A stretch of 63,249 nucleotides of DNA from an uncultured Clostridia bacterium (GCA_948739805.1 CAPYID010000008.1:1-63249), one strand, 5' to 3'. Counted from the first letter of the stretch, positions 52,724-62,837 are shown. Program-made: numbers and translations. The notes: generated by a model not told the origin, from the sequence alone.

Positions 52724-54817
52724 TTATGTCTGTTGTTCAGTGTATGGTCTTGCTGTCACATTTTCTATTATGTCTTCTTCATTCATTCCAAAGTATTGTG
52801 CTATTACGTCTCTTGCTGCATATGCAGCGTATTTTCCTGTTCCTCCACCTTCTACTACTACTGCTATCGCTATTTCAGGTTCATTATATGGTGCAAATCC
52901 AACAAACCACGCATCTGTTCTTGTATCGTTTTGTGCTGAACCTGTTTTTCCTCCTATAGTAAAGTTAAAGTTTTTGAATACTGAGTACGCTGTACCTCCA
53001 TTTTCACTTGTAACGTCTTTCATTCCTTCTAGTATTACATCTATATATTGTTGGGAAATCTCTAGATTTTCTGAGTCATCATTTGTATTACCTAATATCT
53101 TTTTTGTATGCTCTTGTATTTCTGCTTTTGATATTTCAGAACCATATGATGTTTTTACATTTTTTATTATTGTTGGTGTTACCCTTTCCCCTCCATTTAC
53201 TAATGTGCTTACATATTTCGCCATTTGTATTGGTGTAAATGCATTATATCCTTGACCTATTGATGTGTTTAGTGTTGCAGCTGTAGACCATGCCTCTCCC
53301 TTTTGTTTGGCAACTTCTGGACTCGCTAGTGTTCCTGCTAATTCGTTTGGAAGCTCTATTCCTGTTTTTACTCCTAGTCCAAAGTACTTTGCATATCTGT
53401 CTATTTGCTCTATTCCTGACCTATATCCACTTTCATAGAAGAAGAAGTTACATGAGTGTTTAAGTGCATCTGTTACATTTAAGTATCCATGTGTTCTTCT
53501 AGATTGGTTGTATAGCCAACATGCTGGATGGTGTCCTAATGGGTATGGCCCTGAATCATTTATTTTTTCTTTTATACCTACTTTTTGCTCTTGTAATGCT
53601 GTTATTGCTGTTAACATCTTAAATGTTGATCCTGGTGCATATGTCCCACTTATTGCCACATTGTATAATGCGTCTGATTCTTTATATTCATCAAATTTCT
53701 CTTTGCTTATTCCATTTGCAAATAGTTGTGGTTCATAGTCTGGGTTACTTGCCATTGCTAGTACTTCCCCATTTCTTACGTTCATTACTACTATAGCTCC
53801 TGCTGTTGCAGGGTATTTTTTTCCATAAGCTCCATTCCTTATGCCATCTATTGTGTCCTGTAATGCTTTTTCTGTTACGGCTTGAAGGTTTGCATCAATT
53901 GTTAGTACTAATGTTGAACCTTGTATTGCTTCATCTTCTGTGTATTCTTCTGTAATTGTTCCATCTACTGACATTCCTAGTTGTCTTGTTCCATTTGTTC
54001 CTTTTAAGTATTTTTCAAAAAGGTCTTCAACTCCAGTCCTTCCTATATAGTCGTTTATTAAGTATCCTTCTTTTTTCTTTTCGCCGTATTCATCTCCATT
54101 TATTTTTCCTATATATCCTAATATGTGTGATGCTAGCTTTCCGTTTGGATATGTTCTACTTGCTTTTGTTACTATTGTTAGTCCTCCAAATAGTTCATTT
54201 CTTTCTGAGAATGTACTTACACTACTTTCACTTAAGTTGTCTGCTATTGATATTGATCTTGTAGAACTATATCCTTCTGTTGTTATTCTATATCTTAGTC
54301 CCATTATTTTTCTTGCATCTGCTATGTTTTCATTTGTGATTTCATATCTTTTTTTGAAGTAATTGAATGCATCTTCTGCCGTTGCATTATTGTCTAGTTT
54401 ATATTTCTTTTTCCATGTTTTTAGCTTTTCTTCGTCTTTTATTGTGAATTCATATGGATTTATTTTTATTGGTAGTGTGTCTAGATATGCCTCTTGGTTT
54501 TTCTCTAGTACATTTATTATATTTAATATTGTTTGATTTAGTGTTTCATTGTCCGATTTAGTTTTATATAGTTCTGCACTATATCCTAAGTCTACTGTGG
54601 CTAATAGGTTACCACTACTGTCTGTTATGTCTCCTCTTGCTGCATATAATATGCTTTCTCTTGTTAAACGTATATTTGATTCTTCTCTATATGTGGCTCC
54701 ATTTATTATTTGGAGGTTAAATAATTGTAATATTAGTATTATGCCAATTATGTATATTAATACTGTTAGTAAATTAAATCGCAGTCTCGTGTTTGGTTGC
54801 TTTTTATATATGTTCAT
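52724..54817 (-). CDS. mrdA: Penicillin-binding protein 2, class B transpeptidase
   Basis: A 697-residue class B PBP that cross-links side-wall peptidoglycan with the Mre/Rod machinery. One membrane segment (about 15-38) is followed by the dimerisation domain (from about 50, RGDITDSSGNLLATV) and the transpeptidase domain (from about 300). Catalytic motifs are in order: SxxK in APGSTFKML, SxN in HSCNFFF and KTG in IGGKTGSAQ. AGGAGG precedes the start. It follows mreD, the usual order. Confidence 0.95.
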   Translation of the reverse strand: MNIYKKQPNTRLRFNLLTVLIYIIGIILILQLFNLQIINGATYREESNIRLTRESILYAARGDITDSSGNLLATVDLGYSAELYKTKSDNETLNQTILNIINVLEKNQEAYLDTLPIKINPYEFTIKDEEKLKTWKKKYKLDNNATAEDAFNYFKKRYEITNENIADARKIMGLRYRITTEGYSSTRSISIADNLSESSVSTFSERNELFGGLTIVTKASRTYPNGKLASHILGYIGKINGDEYGEKKKEGYLINDYIGRTGVEDLFEKYLKGTNGTRQLGMSVDGTITEEYTEDEAIQGSTLVLTIDANLQAVTEKALQDTIDGIRNGAYGKKYPATAGAIVVMNVRNGEVLAMASNPDYEPQLFANGISKEKFDEYKESDALYNVAISGTYAPGSTFKMLTAITALQEQKVGIKEKINDSGPYPLGHHPACWLYNQSRRTHGYLNVTDALKHSCNFFFYESGYRSGIEQIDRYAKYFGLGVKTGIELPNELAGTLASPEVAKQKGEAWSTAATLNTSIGQGYNAFTPIQMAKYVSTLVNGGERVTPTIIKNVKTSYGSEISKAEIQEHTKKILGNTNDDSENLEISQQYIDVILEGMKDVTSENGGTAYSVFKNFNFTIGGKTGSAQNDTRTDAWFVGFAPYNEPEIAIAVVVEGGGTGKYAAYAARDVIAQYFGMNEEDIIENVTARPYTEQQT

Positions 54818-54891
54818 TTATAACCTCCTTTTTATTTCGTATCCATCTACATTAGCACAACAATTTGCTTGAAGTGTAAAAGTCTATTTAT

Positions 54892-55434
54892 CTAGAAATA
54901 TCTTGTTAATATGTTATTTTCTTTAAATGCTCCTTCTATGTAATATCCTGCTTTTTTGATTAATGGATATATTATTATTGTTATTATGATATTATATATT
55001 ACTTCTATTAATAGCGTTCTTATTAAAATAGGGATTTCATCAATAATATATGATAATACAATTCCTTGAATTATATATAGACCTATTTCATAAATTATTG
55101 TTGCTACTGTAACCATAGCCATTATCATTAATCTATTGTCCTTTGAAAAGTTTTTGTCTATATATCCTCCAATTAGTCCTATTATTCCAAGCATCATTGA
55201 TGATATTCCTATATTTCTTCCAATTAAAGAGTCAAGAAAAAATCCATATATTATTCCAAAGCATAGTCCATATTTTCTTCCTAAAAATAGCCCTATGAAT
55301 AGTGATAGTATAACAAATATATTTGGCTTTATTCCAGCTATTGTAAACCAATTAAAGAAGTTTGATTGTAGGAAATATATTATGAAAAATGTTAATATTA
55401 ATGCTATTACTATTAGTGTTTTTCTCTTTTCCAT
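54892..55434 (-). CDS. mreD: Rod shape-determining protein MreD
   Basis: A 180-residue membrane protein with about five hydrophobic segments and the family motif LFIGLFLGRKYGLCFGI...GFFLDSLIG. MreD links MreC and PBP2 in the elongation complex. I start at MEKRK, since the upstream ATG directly abuts AAGGA. It follows mreC and precedes mrdA. Confidence 0.9.
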   Translation of the reverse strand: MEKRKTLIVIALILTFFIIYFLQSNFFNWFTIAGIKPNIFVILSLFIGLFLGRKYGLCFGIIYGFFLDSLIGRNIGISSMMLGIIGLIGGYIDKNFSKDNRLMIMAMVTVATIIYEIGLYIIQGIVLSYIIDEIPILIRTLLIEVIYNIIITIIIYPLIKKAGYYIEGAFKENNILTRYF

Positions 55435-55562
55435 TTTTACTATCATTCCTTTCTAAGGCACAACTTTTCATTACTTTTACTTGTGCTCAATAGCACTATA
55501 TATTTTATTACATCCTTCTTGCTTAAGTTTTTTATATAAGTGTTCTGCTCTAATGTCATAAT

Positions 55563-56375
55563 TTATTTTATTATTACTAGAACTGTTTCTAGTTTATCAA
55601 AGTCTACGGCTGGCTTTATTATAGCATATTTGTCTATTACATTTTTTGTGTTTTCAATTTTGCTTACTGTTCCTACCATAATTCCTTTCTGATATAACCC
55701 TCCCATTCCTGAGGTTTCAACTGTATCATTTTCTAATAATTCTGCACTTGTAGATATGTATGTTGCTTTTAGTGTATTTTTTTCTATTGCTCCTTTACAT
55801 ATGGCATTGTCTCCTGTTGATTCAAAGATTACACTTACTGCACTTGATGGATCTACTATTGTTTGAACTTTGGCTGTATTGCTTGTCACTGATACTACAT
55901 GCCCTACTAATCCTTTGTCTGCTATTACTGTCATGTTTTCTTTTATTCCATCGTCTAATCCTACATTTATTACAAATGTACTGCTATAATTGCTTGTGTC
56001 TTTGTTTATAATGTATGCTGGTATTGTTGTGTATGAAGTGTATTTTTCGGTAAGATTTAAGTATTCTTTTAGTGTTAGATTTTCAGCTTTTATTATTTCT
56101 AATTCCCTTAATTTTTGTTCTAGTTCACTATTCTGCTTTTTTAATTCATCGTTTTCTGTGCTTAGTGTATCTATGTTTGTGAAGAAACTGGTATTTCCTG
56201 ATATCTTGTTTTTTAAATATGTGTATCCATTTTGTATAGGCATAACAATAGTGTTTATTGCATTTCCTAAGTATGATATGTCACTAAGTTTTGTGTTTGA
56301 TAATATTACTAATAGTATTAATATTATTATTGTTATGATTATTCCTATGGTTCCGCCTTTTTTATTGTTATACAT
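55563..56375 (-). CDS. mreC: Rod shape-determining protein MreC
   Basis: A 270-residue bitopic protein: an N-terminal membrane segment (about 8-28), a coiled coil (about 65-105, NDELKKQNSELEQKLRELE) and the extracellular beta-domain (LVGHVVSVTSNTAKVQTI, with SAVSVIFE). MreC scaffolds the elongation machinery and activates PBP2. The ATG with GGAAAGGA upstream is preferred over one nine codons earlier. Confidence 0.93.
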   Translation of the reverse strand: MYNNKKGGTIGIIITIIILILLVILSNTKLSDISYLGNAINTIVMPIQNGYTYLKNKISGNTSFFTNIDTLSTENDELKKQNSELEQKLRELEIIKAENLTLKEYLNLTEKYTSYTTIPAYIINKDTSNYSSTFVINVGLDDGIKENMTVIADKGLVGHVVSVTSNTAKVQTIVDPSSAVSVIFESTGDNAICKGAIEKNTLKATYISTSAELLENDTVETSGMGGLYQKGIMVGTVSKIENTKNVIDKYAIIKPAVDFDKLETVLVIIK

Positions 56376-56545
56376 ATCTTTTTTCCTTTCCAAACTTGAC
56401 ATTTTATATATTATGTTTAGTGTTTTGTTTACATATTTTTATTTATGTTTTCTGTTTCTTCGTTCTCTATTTTCTAATTATTGACTTTTTGTTTTTAATG
56501 AATTTTTCTAAAAAAATGAGCATATAAGCCAATAATGACATTTTT

Positions 56546-57592
56546 CTATTTATTTTTTCTTGCATTTATCAATACTGTTCTTAGTTGTTCTAAGTCTTCT
56601 ATAGTCTTTCCTGTTCCTTTTACAACACATTCTAATGGTGCTTCTGCTACTAGTGATGGCATTCCTGTTCTCATTGTAACTAGCTTGTCTAAGTTCTCTA
56701 TTTGGGCTCCTCCTCCTGCTAATACTATTCCTTTTTCCATGATGTCTGATGCTAGTTCTGGTGGTGTTTTTTCTAAGGATGATTTTATAACTTCTACTAT
56801 TTCATCTATTGATGATTTCATAGCTTTTTGCACTTGTGTAGATGTTAATACACATGTGCCTGGTAATCCTGTTCCTAAGTCTCTTCCTATTACTTCCATT
56901 GTTTTTTCTGTCATTAGTGGTAAAGCACATCCAATCTCTTTTTTTATTTGTTCTGCTGTTGTCTCCCCTATTAATATATTATAGTTCTTTTTGACATAGT
57001 CTGTTATGTCATTGTTTAGTTCATCTCCTGCTATTCTTAATGAGGCACTGTTTACTATTCCTCCTAATGATATAACTGCTACTTCCGTAGTTCCTCCTCC
57101 TATGTCTACTATTATACTTCCACTTGGTGCTGCAACATCTATTCCTGCTCCTATTGCTGCTGCCATTGGTTCTTCTATTAAGTATACTTCTTTTGCTCCT
57201 GCATGCATTACTGCTTCTTCTACTGCTCTTTCTTCTACTTCCGTAATTCCTGATGGTACACCTACTACTACTTTTGGTCTTCCTGCATTGTATTTACTTG
57301 ATACTTTTACTATTAAGTTTTTTAGTAATAGTTGTGTTGCTTTGAAGTCAGCTATTACTCCATCTTTGAGTGGTCTAACTGCTCTTATTTCATTTGGTGT
57401 TCTTCCTAACATCTCTTTTGCTTCTGCTCCTGTAGCGAGTATTTCATCTGTTTTTGAGTTTATGGCTACTACTGATGGTTCATTGAGTACTATTCCTTTG
57501 CCTTTTACGGTTACAAGAATATTGGCTGTCCCTAAGTCTATTCCCATGTCTTTTGAACCTAGTTTAAAAAATTCCATTTTTTTCTTTTTCAT
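56546..57592 (-). CDS. mreB: Rod shape-determining actin MreB
   Basis: A 348-residue bacterial actin forming membrane-bound filaments that orient cell-wall synthesis. Actin-fold motifs are MGIDLGTANILV (phosphate 1), IVDIGGGTTEVAVISLGG (phosphate 2) and IVLAGGGAQIENLD (adenosine). GGAGAAGAG precedes the ATG, which overlaps the radC stop by one base (TAATG), showing tight translational coupling. mreC follows. Confidence 0.96.
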   Translation of the reverse strand: MKKKKMEFFKLGSKDMGIDLGTANILVTVKGKGIVLNEPSVVAINSKTDEILATGAEAKEMLGRTPNEIRAVRPLKDGVIADFKATQLLLKNLIVKVSSKYNAGRPKVVVGVPSGITEVEERAVEEAVMHAGAKEVYLIEEPMAAAIGAGIDVAAPSGSIIVDIGGGTTEVAVISLGGIVNSASLRIAGDELNNDITDYVKKNYNILIGETTAEQIKKEIGCALPLMTEKTMEVIGRDLGTGLPGTCVLTSTQVQKAMKSSIDEIVEVIKSSLEKTPPELASDIMEKGIVLAGGGAQIENLDKLVTMRTGMPSLVAEAPLECVVKGTGKTIEDLEQLRTVLINARKNK

Positions 57593-58302
57593 TAATATTC
57601 TCTTCTCCTTCTCTTTTTTTGGAACATTATGCTTTCATATCTATTTTTGCCTATTATTACATGGTCTATTAAGTCTATTCCCATTATGTTGGCTGCCTCA
57701 AATATCCTGTCTGTTGCTTGAAAGTCTTGTTCACTTGGTGTTGGGTCTCCACTTGGATGATTATGAACTAATATGATTTTAGGGGCTTGCATTTTTATTG
57801 GTTCTGCTAGTACTATTTTTGGCTCTAATACTGCATAATTTGTCCCCCCTATGGATAAATCTAAAATTTTTAATATTATATTTTTTGAGTTAAGTATAAC
57901 TATTTTTGCTATCTCTCTTTTTTCGTGTGACATTTCACTTATAAAGAGATTTGCAACATCTTCTGTTGTTTTTATTTTTTGTTCTGTGGTTTTTATTGGG
58001 GTAAGCATTCTATTTGATAGTTCTGCTAGTGCTAATATTTGTATTGCTTTTACTCTTCCTATTCCATTTATTGCTGTTAGTTCATTTGTTGTTAGTTCCC
58101 TAAGGAATGTTAGGTTTTTCTTGCCTTTTTTGTTGTTTAGTGCAAGTACTTTTTGCGCTAGGTTTAATGCTGAATCTTTTTTTGTTCCTGTTTTTATTAT
58201 TATAGCCAATAATTCTGCATTAGATAACTTTTTTGCTCCATATATTTCTAGCTTTTCATATGGTTTTTCGGATTCTGGGAGTTCTTTCATTTTTATTGCC
58301 AT
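57592..58302 (-). CDS. radC: RadC family JAMM/MPN domain protein
   Basis: 236 residues: an N-terminal helix-hairpin-helix-like half (GAKKLSNAELLAIIIKTGT) and a C-terminal JAMM metal site, LVHNHPSGDPTPSEQD. The name comes from a withdrawn repair assignment; the family's true activity is uncertain. In many Bacillota it precedes mreB, as here. Confidence 0.93.
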   Translation of the reverse strand: MAIKMKELPESEKPYEKLEIYGAKKLSNAELLAIIIKTGTKKDSALNLAQKVLALNNKKGKKNLTFLRELTTNELTAINGIGRVKAIQILALAELSNRMLTPIKTTEQKIKTTEDVANLFISEMSHEKREIAKIVILNSKNIILKILDLSIGGTNYAVLEPKIVLAEPIKMQAPKIILVHNHPSGDPTPSEQDFQATDRIFEAANIMGIDLIDHVIIGKNRYESIMFQKKRRRREY

Positions 58303-58382
58303 CTTTTGTCATTCCTCTCTTTTTATTATTGCTCCCCTTTTTTTACAATATACTATAGCTTAATCCCCCTATTATGTCTGTA

Positions 58383-58640
58383 TTAGAATTTTCTGTATAA
58401 AAATATAGCTATAGCAAGTCCTACTATACTTGCTATGTTTATTTTGAAGCTTAATGCAAATGTTAATACTACTACTCCCATGTCTAAGGTTAATGGGGAT
58501 GTTAGTCCAAATGTATTTCCATATCCAAACCACCAAAGTGCATCTACTTTAGATACTAGTTCTCCAATTAAACTTCCTAATACAATTCCACATAGTATGA
58601 ATATTATTAGTATCCATATATTTTTCTCTTTTGCTGCCAT
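58383..58640 (-). CDS. DUF4321 small membrane protein
   Basis: 85 residues, two membrane segments (about 8-28 and 55-78) and the central LWWFGYGNTFGLTSP of the DUF4321 family, found upstream of radC-mreB in Clostridia. The function is unknown; position suggests a link to the cell envelope. AGAGG precedes the ATG. Confidence 0.75.
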   Translation of the reverse strand: MAAKEKNIWILIIFILCGIVLGSLIGELVSKVDALWWFGYGNTFGLTSPLTLDMGVVVLTFALSFKINIASIVGLAIAIFLYRKF

Positions 58641-58800
58641 TTTTATACCTCTTCTCTTTTTTCGTTTTTTGTCGTTTTCTCTTACGGATTTCTACATAAG
58701 CAGTTTGTCCATAATATTATATCCCCTTACTTTCATTTTTTCAATAGTGTTTTTGGAATTTTCTAAAAAAACACTTTTTTCTAAAAAGCTTTAAATAGTA

Positions 58801-58846
58801 AAAAAACATAAAGAGTGCAAAAGTATATATATACTATTGCACCCTT
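58801..58846 (-). terminator. Terminator after the 114-codon membrane gene
   Basis: AGGGTGCAATAGTATAT and ATATACTTTTGCACTCT pair almost throughout on the minus strand, and TTTATGTTTTTTT follows. Confidence 0.75.
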
Positions 58847-58858
58847 TACGCTTAATTA

Positions 58859-59203
58859 TTATGTCTCTTCATTTTCTATCACTATTCCAACTATGACTGT
58901 CTCAATTAGTGATATTGCAATCAAGCCAAAAATCCACCAAAAGAAAAATTCTAAATCACCGATCTCACTTTTCTCGATCAGGGGGGACAGAACAGTTCCA
59001 AATGCTAATGATGACATAAAATTCGCCAATATTGCTGGCAAAGCTGAAAAGAAAGAACTCTCTTTTTCCTTTTTGGAAGATGTCTTAAGCTCATAAACTT
59101 CAAGCGGGATAGCCGCTATGGCAAAAGCTATTCCTATGAATATTAGTAATAGCCAAGAAACCTCTCCCATTAGCTCATTTACATTGTTTAAAATATTTAA
59201 CAT
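58859..59203 (-). CDS. Unknown small membrane protein
   Basis: 114 residues from the ATG preceded by AGAAAGGA (MLNILNNVNELMGE); a longer upstream start lacks a ribosome site. Two or three membrane segments are visible: WLLLIFIGIAFAIAAIP, an intermediate SALPAILANFMSSLAF and a C-terminal FFWWIFGLIAISLIETVI. Between them is a Lys/Glu/Ser cytoplasmic loop. I recognise no family. Its base composition is slightly less AT-biased than its neighbours, with GAT-rich stretches. It has its own terminator and is divergent to the mecA-like gene. Confidence 0.6.
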   Translation of the reverse strand: MLNILNNVNELMGEVSWLLLIFIGIAFAIAAIPLEVYELKTSSKKEKESSFFSALPAILANFMSSLAFGTVLSPLIEKSEIGDLEFFFWWIFGLIAISLIETVIVGIVIENEET

Positions 59204-59467
59204 TATTTCCTTTCTCTGCATTAAATCTGTAATGCAGAACAGACTACTTAATGCATTTAGCATTATTTTCATTTTACAGTAATATTATACTTTGTTTTAC
59301 ACATTATGTCAAGTATGTATTGGTTTTTTCCATATTTTGTGCCTTTATTTTTTTGCTATTAAGTATTATAATTATATTATAGAATGTTTGCATAAACTTA
59401 AAATAATTGTCCTTTATGAACACAATTATTCTGAAGTTTAGTTTTAAGGAAAGGACTGCTATTATTT

Positions 59468-60043
59468 ATGGAGATAAAAAAGTTACGTGAGGATAAGTTT
59501 GAAGTTGTTTTACATATGGAGGATTTGGATAAGTTTAATATTAGTCTTTCACAGTTTATGGCTACAAAAATTGAAGATTTTGATTTCTTTAGTGTTATTC
59601 TTAATTATATAGATAAAATTTCTCGTTTTTCTATAAGAAATAAAAAAGTTATTTTTGAGACCTTTTTTGTTGATGATTCTTATTTTTTGATAGAGTTATA
59701 TGTTGTTGGTATTCTTTCTGCTAATGGCGTTTTCCTGCCCAAAATAGGCAAAGATTTCTCTGTTTCTGATAAAGTTCCTATGATATTCTGCTTTTCTTGT
59801 TTTGATACTGTTTGCGATTTTTATAATTATATTTCTAATTTTGATAAACTGAGGCAGTTATTGGATTTTATTGACTTTTTTAGATATAAGGATAAGTATT
59901 TAATGATTTTGAAATCTGATATTTTTTCATCTGATTTATATGATACAGCTTGCTTGCAAATTTCAGAGTTTGCTGATTTTGTTTCTTGTTCCAATATTTT
60001 GGTAAGTAAAATTGAGGAATTGGGAGTTAGTATTAATATATAA
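59468..60043 (+). CDS. mecA: MecA-like adaptor protein
   Basis: 191 residues, the only plus-strand protein gene. The N-terminus MEIKKLREDKFEVVLHMEDLDKFNI matches the MecA substrate-binding domain, and the C-terminus has the MecA-type strands FDTVCDFYNYIS and YKDKYLMIL, then ISEFADF. MecA hands substrates such as ComK or ComS to ClpCP. It is shorter than the 218-residue Bacillus protein, mainly in the linker, and quite diverged. GGAAAGGA lies 12 bases before the ATG, a rather long spacing. A promoter-like TTGCTA...TATTAT is at 59353-59380. Confidence 0.7.
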   Translation: MEIKKLREDKFEVVLHMEDLDKFNISLSQFMATKIEDFDFFSVILNYIDKISRFSIRNKKVIFETFFVDDSYFLIELYVVGILSANGVFLPKIGKDFSVSDKVPMIFCFSCFDTVCDFYNYISNFDKLRQLLDFIDFFRYKDKYLMILKSDIFSSDLYDTACLQISEFADFVSCSNILVSKIEELGVSINI

Positions 60044-60048
60044 TTATT

Positions 60049-60070
60049 CGGGACACATAAATGTGCCCCG
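60049..60070. terminator. Shared hairpin between convergent mecA-like and SASP genes
   Basis: CGGG-A-CACAT-AA-ATGTG-C-CCCG, sited between the two converging stops. It resembles the GGGCACAT palindrome at 35822-35844. The T-run is weak on both sides. Confidence 0.5.
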
Positions 60071-60084
60071 TTCATTATATTCAA

Positions 60085-60252
60085 TTATTTTGTTTCCCTG
60101 TTTGCGATTTCTATAGCTTTTGTTACGATATTTCCACATGTTTTTGAAGATACATTTCCCCATCCGCCTTCTTTTTTTACTTCGTCATATACTCCTAATT
60201 CTTTTGCGATTTCTTCTTTTAATTTATCTGACATTAATCCCTTTCTAGCCAT
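60085..60252 (-). CDS. Alpha/beta-type small acid-soluble spore protein
   Basis: 55 residues. It reads MARKGLMSDKLKEEIAKELG, followed by YDEVKKEGGWGNVSS and KTCGNIVTKAIEIAN. The GxWGxxxSxxCGNxVxxxIxxA pattern and the EIAKELG stretch, cut by germination protease in the family, identify an alpha/beta SASP. Such proteins coat DNA in the spore core and protect it from UV and heat. GGAGAAAAATAAT precedes the ATG. It would be expressed under sigma-G in the forespore; I could not see the promoter with confidence. Together with sleB and ypeB it shows a spore-former. Confidence 0.88.
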   Translation of the reverse strand: MARKGLMSDKLKEEIAKELGVYDEVKKEGGWGNVSSKTCGNIVTKAIEIANRETK

Positions 60253-60546
60253 ATTATTTTTCTCCTAACGAGAAGATATTTAAATTACTTTCATTATATT
60301 ATTACTTTCTTAATTTTATATTTTTTATATTATCTTTTTATATACATTTTTAGCTGTATTTATTTCTCCGTTTCATTAATATTTTCTTAATTAGCTTTCT
60401 TGCATTTTTATAATTTATTTTTTTCTTCTCAGTATTATTATGTCTACTTATATTGTTTTTATTCATATTTTTATAAATAATTTTATTTCATAAATTTCTC
60501 GCGTTATGCTGTCCAGCTTTGCTAAATGGCAATTATTTTTCAACGT

Positions 60547-61905
60547 TTATGTTGTTAATGTTCCGTTTGGTGTATTTATTATAACTAATATGTCTTCTTC
60601 TTTTCCTGTTTCTGCATTTATATATACTAAGAATTCATTGTCTTTTATTTTTCCTTGGAATTCCCAGCAGTATATCTCAGTATCATATTCTGTTGGTATT
60701 ATTGCTAGTCTCTGATTTGTAATTTCCAAATTTTGGTTGATTTTTCCTCGTGCTTCTTCTACACTTATTATATTTTGACTTAAATTTCTCGTAGTATGGC
60801 AGTTAAGGTATCCTGTTGATTCAAATCCTAGTATTTCTCCATCATCTAATGCTATTTTTATTTTTATTAAGTCTGGATAACATATTACTCCGTTTTGTTC
60901 ATATGCATAATTTATTGTGACTATTCCTTCCTGCGTTAAATAATATGTTTCCTTCATGTTCGTATATCCTCTTTCTTGTAAAAATCTTAATGCTCTTTCA
61001 TTTGCTTCTTCTTTTGATATTGTTTCATTTTGTATGTCTCTATTATAATTTTGGTATACTACATGTCCACCTTTTTTTGCTACGGAAATGTCCATTTCAT
61101 TTTCTGTGTTTTTTAATTTTATATGAAAGTCATATGACGGTATATTTCCATTTTCTGAAAATCCATTTGAGTTTATTTCTTGAATTTTATCTTCTCCTAT
61201 AAATTTTTTTGCTATTTCTTTTGCTGATTCTTCTTCTATTTCTTCTCCTGTTAAACCTTTTCTTTCTCTACTTGTCATATGTTCTGAAAATGCTCCATCA
61301 TATATTAATCCTGTATAGTCATCAAATGTTCCTTCAATAGAGTCGAAACTATCTTGTGATATATTACTTACTTGTTGAGCTAGTTCTGTACCTTTTTTCC
61401 CTGTTAGTTCTTTCCAACTGATTGTTCCATTGTTTAATTCTTCTGATAATTCATTTAATGCATTTTTGAGCTGTATACTATATTCATGCATTTTTGATAG
61501 ATTGTCTAGCTCCTCTTGTGATAATTCTTCATTGTTTATATTTTTTCTTGATAATGCATAACTATAATCACTGACTTGATTTAAGAATTTTGATGCATTT
61601 GATAGTCCTTCTGTACTTACTGGTATTTGTGACAGGTATGTTTCTGCTAAATTTGCTTCTCTCCATACATATGTTAATGTTTCTGCTCCATGTTCGGCAG
61701 ATGTAGATATTGCTGATTTTGCTAAATATGTTTCCATACTATCTACATAGTTTATAAATTCGTAAAATGAGTAATTATATGAGTTTTCCATTGCTAATTC
61801 ATATTTCTGATTATTATTATATAACATCACTCCTAATACTATTGCTGCAATTAATATTGCTAATACTACAATTGTAGCACCATATTGTTTTAACCAATTT
61901 TTCAT
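60547..61905 (-). CDS. ypeB: Germination protein YpeB
   Basis: 452 residues with one N-terminal membrane segment (about 9-30), a helical middle (30-240) and C-terminal PepSY repeats (about 240-450; KEEANERALRFLQERGY, VEEARGKINQNLEI). YpeB stabilises and localises SleB in the dormant spore. It starts 87 bases after the sleB stop on the same strand, the standard sleB-ypeB operon. AAAGGAAAATAAG precedes the ATG. Confidence 0.94.
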   Translation of the reverse strand: MKNWLKQYGATIVVLAILIAAIVLGVMLYNNNQKYELAMENSYNYSFYEFINYVDSMETYLAKSAISTSAEHGAETLTYVWREANLAETYLSQIPVSTEGLSNASKFLNQVSDYSYALSRKNINNEELSQEELDNLSKMHEYSIQLKNALNELSEELNNGTISWKELTGKKGTELAQQVSNISQDSFDSIEGTFDDYTGLIYDGAFSEHMTSRERKGLTGEEIEEESAKEIAKKFIGEDKIQEINSNGFSENGNIPSYDFHIKLKNTENEMDISVAKKGGHVVYQNYNRDIQNETISKEEANERALRFLQERGYTNMKETYYLTQEGIVTINYAYEQNGVICYPDLIKIKIALDDGEILGFESTGYLNCHTTRNLSQNIISVEEARGKINQNLEITNQRLAIIPTEYDTEIYCWEFQGKIKDNEFLVYINAETGKEEDILVIINTPNGTLTT

Positions 61906-61992
61906 TCTTATTTTCCTTTCCGTTTATATTATTTAATTAAACACTTATTTTTTGTTTACTTTAATGTTAAAATATTTTTCTTTAAGTGGTAA

Positions 61993-62460
61993 TTATTTAC
62001 AGAATTTGTGCTTACCTATAGTTGTAATTTCTTGCCTTGACCATATCCAACTGTTGGTTGCTGTGTTTGGGTTAAAGTAGTAGATGGCTCCATGTGTTGG
62101 ATCCCAACCATTTAGTGCATCTTGTGCTGCTTTTACTACTGTTGAGCTTTCAGCTATTGGCACATTTATTTGCCCGTCTGATACTGCTGTGAATGCTCCA
62201 CTTTGATATATTACTCCAGCAATTGTATTTGGAAAGTTTGGACTACTTACTCTGTTTAATATAACAGCTCCAACTGCTACTTGTCCTTCATATGGTTCTC
62301 CTCTGGCTTCTCCATTTATGGCTCTTGCCATTAGTTGTAAATCTGAAGTTGAGCCTGAGTTTGATGCACCATATGTCTTGTTTGAGTTTTTAATTAATTT
62401 TACATTTATCAATATTAATAAAATTAATAAAATTGTTGTAATTATTATTTTCTTTTTCAT
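61993..62460 (-). CDS. sleB: Spore cortex-lytic enzyme SleB, catalytic domain only
   Basis: 155 residues: an N-terminal membrane or signal segment (about 4-22) and the Hydrolase_2 domain with ARAINGEARGEPYEGQVAVG (catalytic Glu in GEARGE) and GAIYYFNPNTATNSWIW. SleB is a lytic transglycosylase that degrades muramic-lactam cortex in germination. The usual N-terminal peptidoglycan-binding domain is missing (Bacillus SleB has about 300 residues). GAGAGGG precedes the ATG. It is followed by ypeB. Confidence 0.92.
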   Translation of the reverse strand: MKKKIIITTILLILLILINVKLIKNSNKTYGASNSGSTSDLQLMARAINGEARGEPYEGQVAVGAVILNRVSSPNFPNTIAGVIYQSGAFTAVSDGQINVPIAESSTVVKAAQDALNGWDPTHGAIYYFNPNTATNSWIWSRQEITTIGKHKFCK

Positions 62461-62738
62461 ATTTCCCTCTCTTTTTAGGTTTTTATTTTTATTTTGTTTA
62501 TTTTTTCATAATTTATACATTTTTTCTTTAATTCGTAAAAATTTAAAATGTTTTTATTTTTTTATAAAGTAGTAATCAATTTTATTTTTTTTGCATATAT
62601 TATTACTAAGTGTTAGTTGTTAGAGAATGTTATTGGGGTTTGTATGTGTGATTTTATTATATAAAATCACAATGAATTATTAATAATGATGGTTAATGAT
62701 GAATAATAACACCTTCCAAAATATTTTTTCTATATGTA

Positions 62739-62767
62739 TTGACTTTTTTGTTTATATTTGGTATTAT
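62739..62767 (+). promoter_or_regulatory. Probable promoter of the tRNA-Gly/Cys unit
   Basis: TTGACT (62739-62744), 17 bases and TATTAT (62762-62767). A TATAAT at 62765-62770 overlaps but gives a 20-base spacer. Confidence 0.5.
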
Positions 62768-62837
62768 AATTAAGCATTATTTTGATATGAAATTTTCTGC
62801 TAGATAAATCAAAATTTTGTGTTTTGAAATTTTATAT

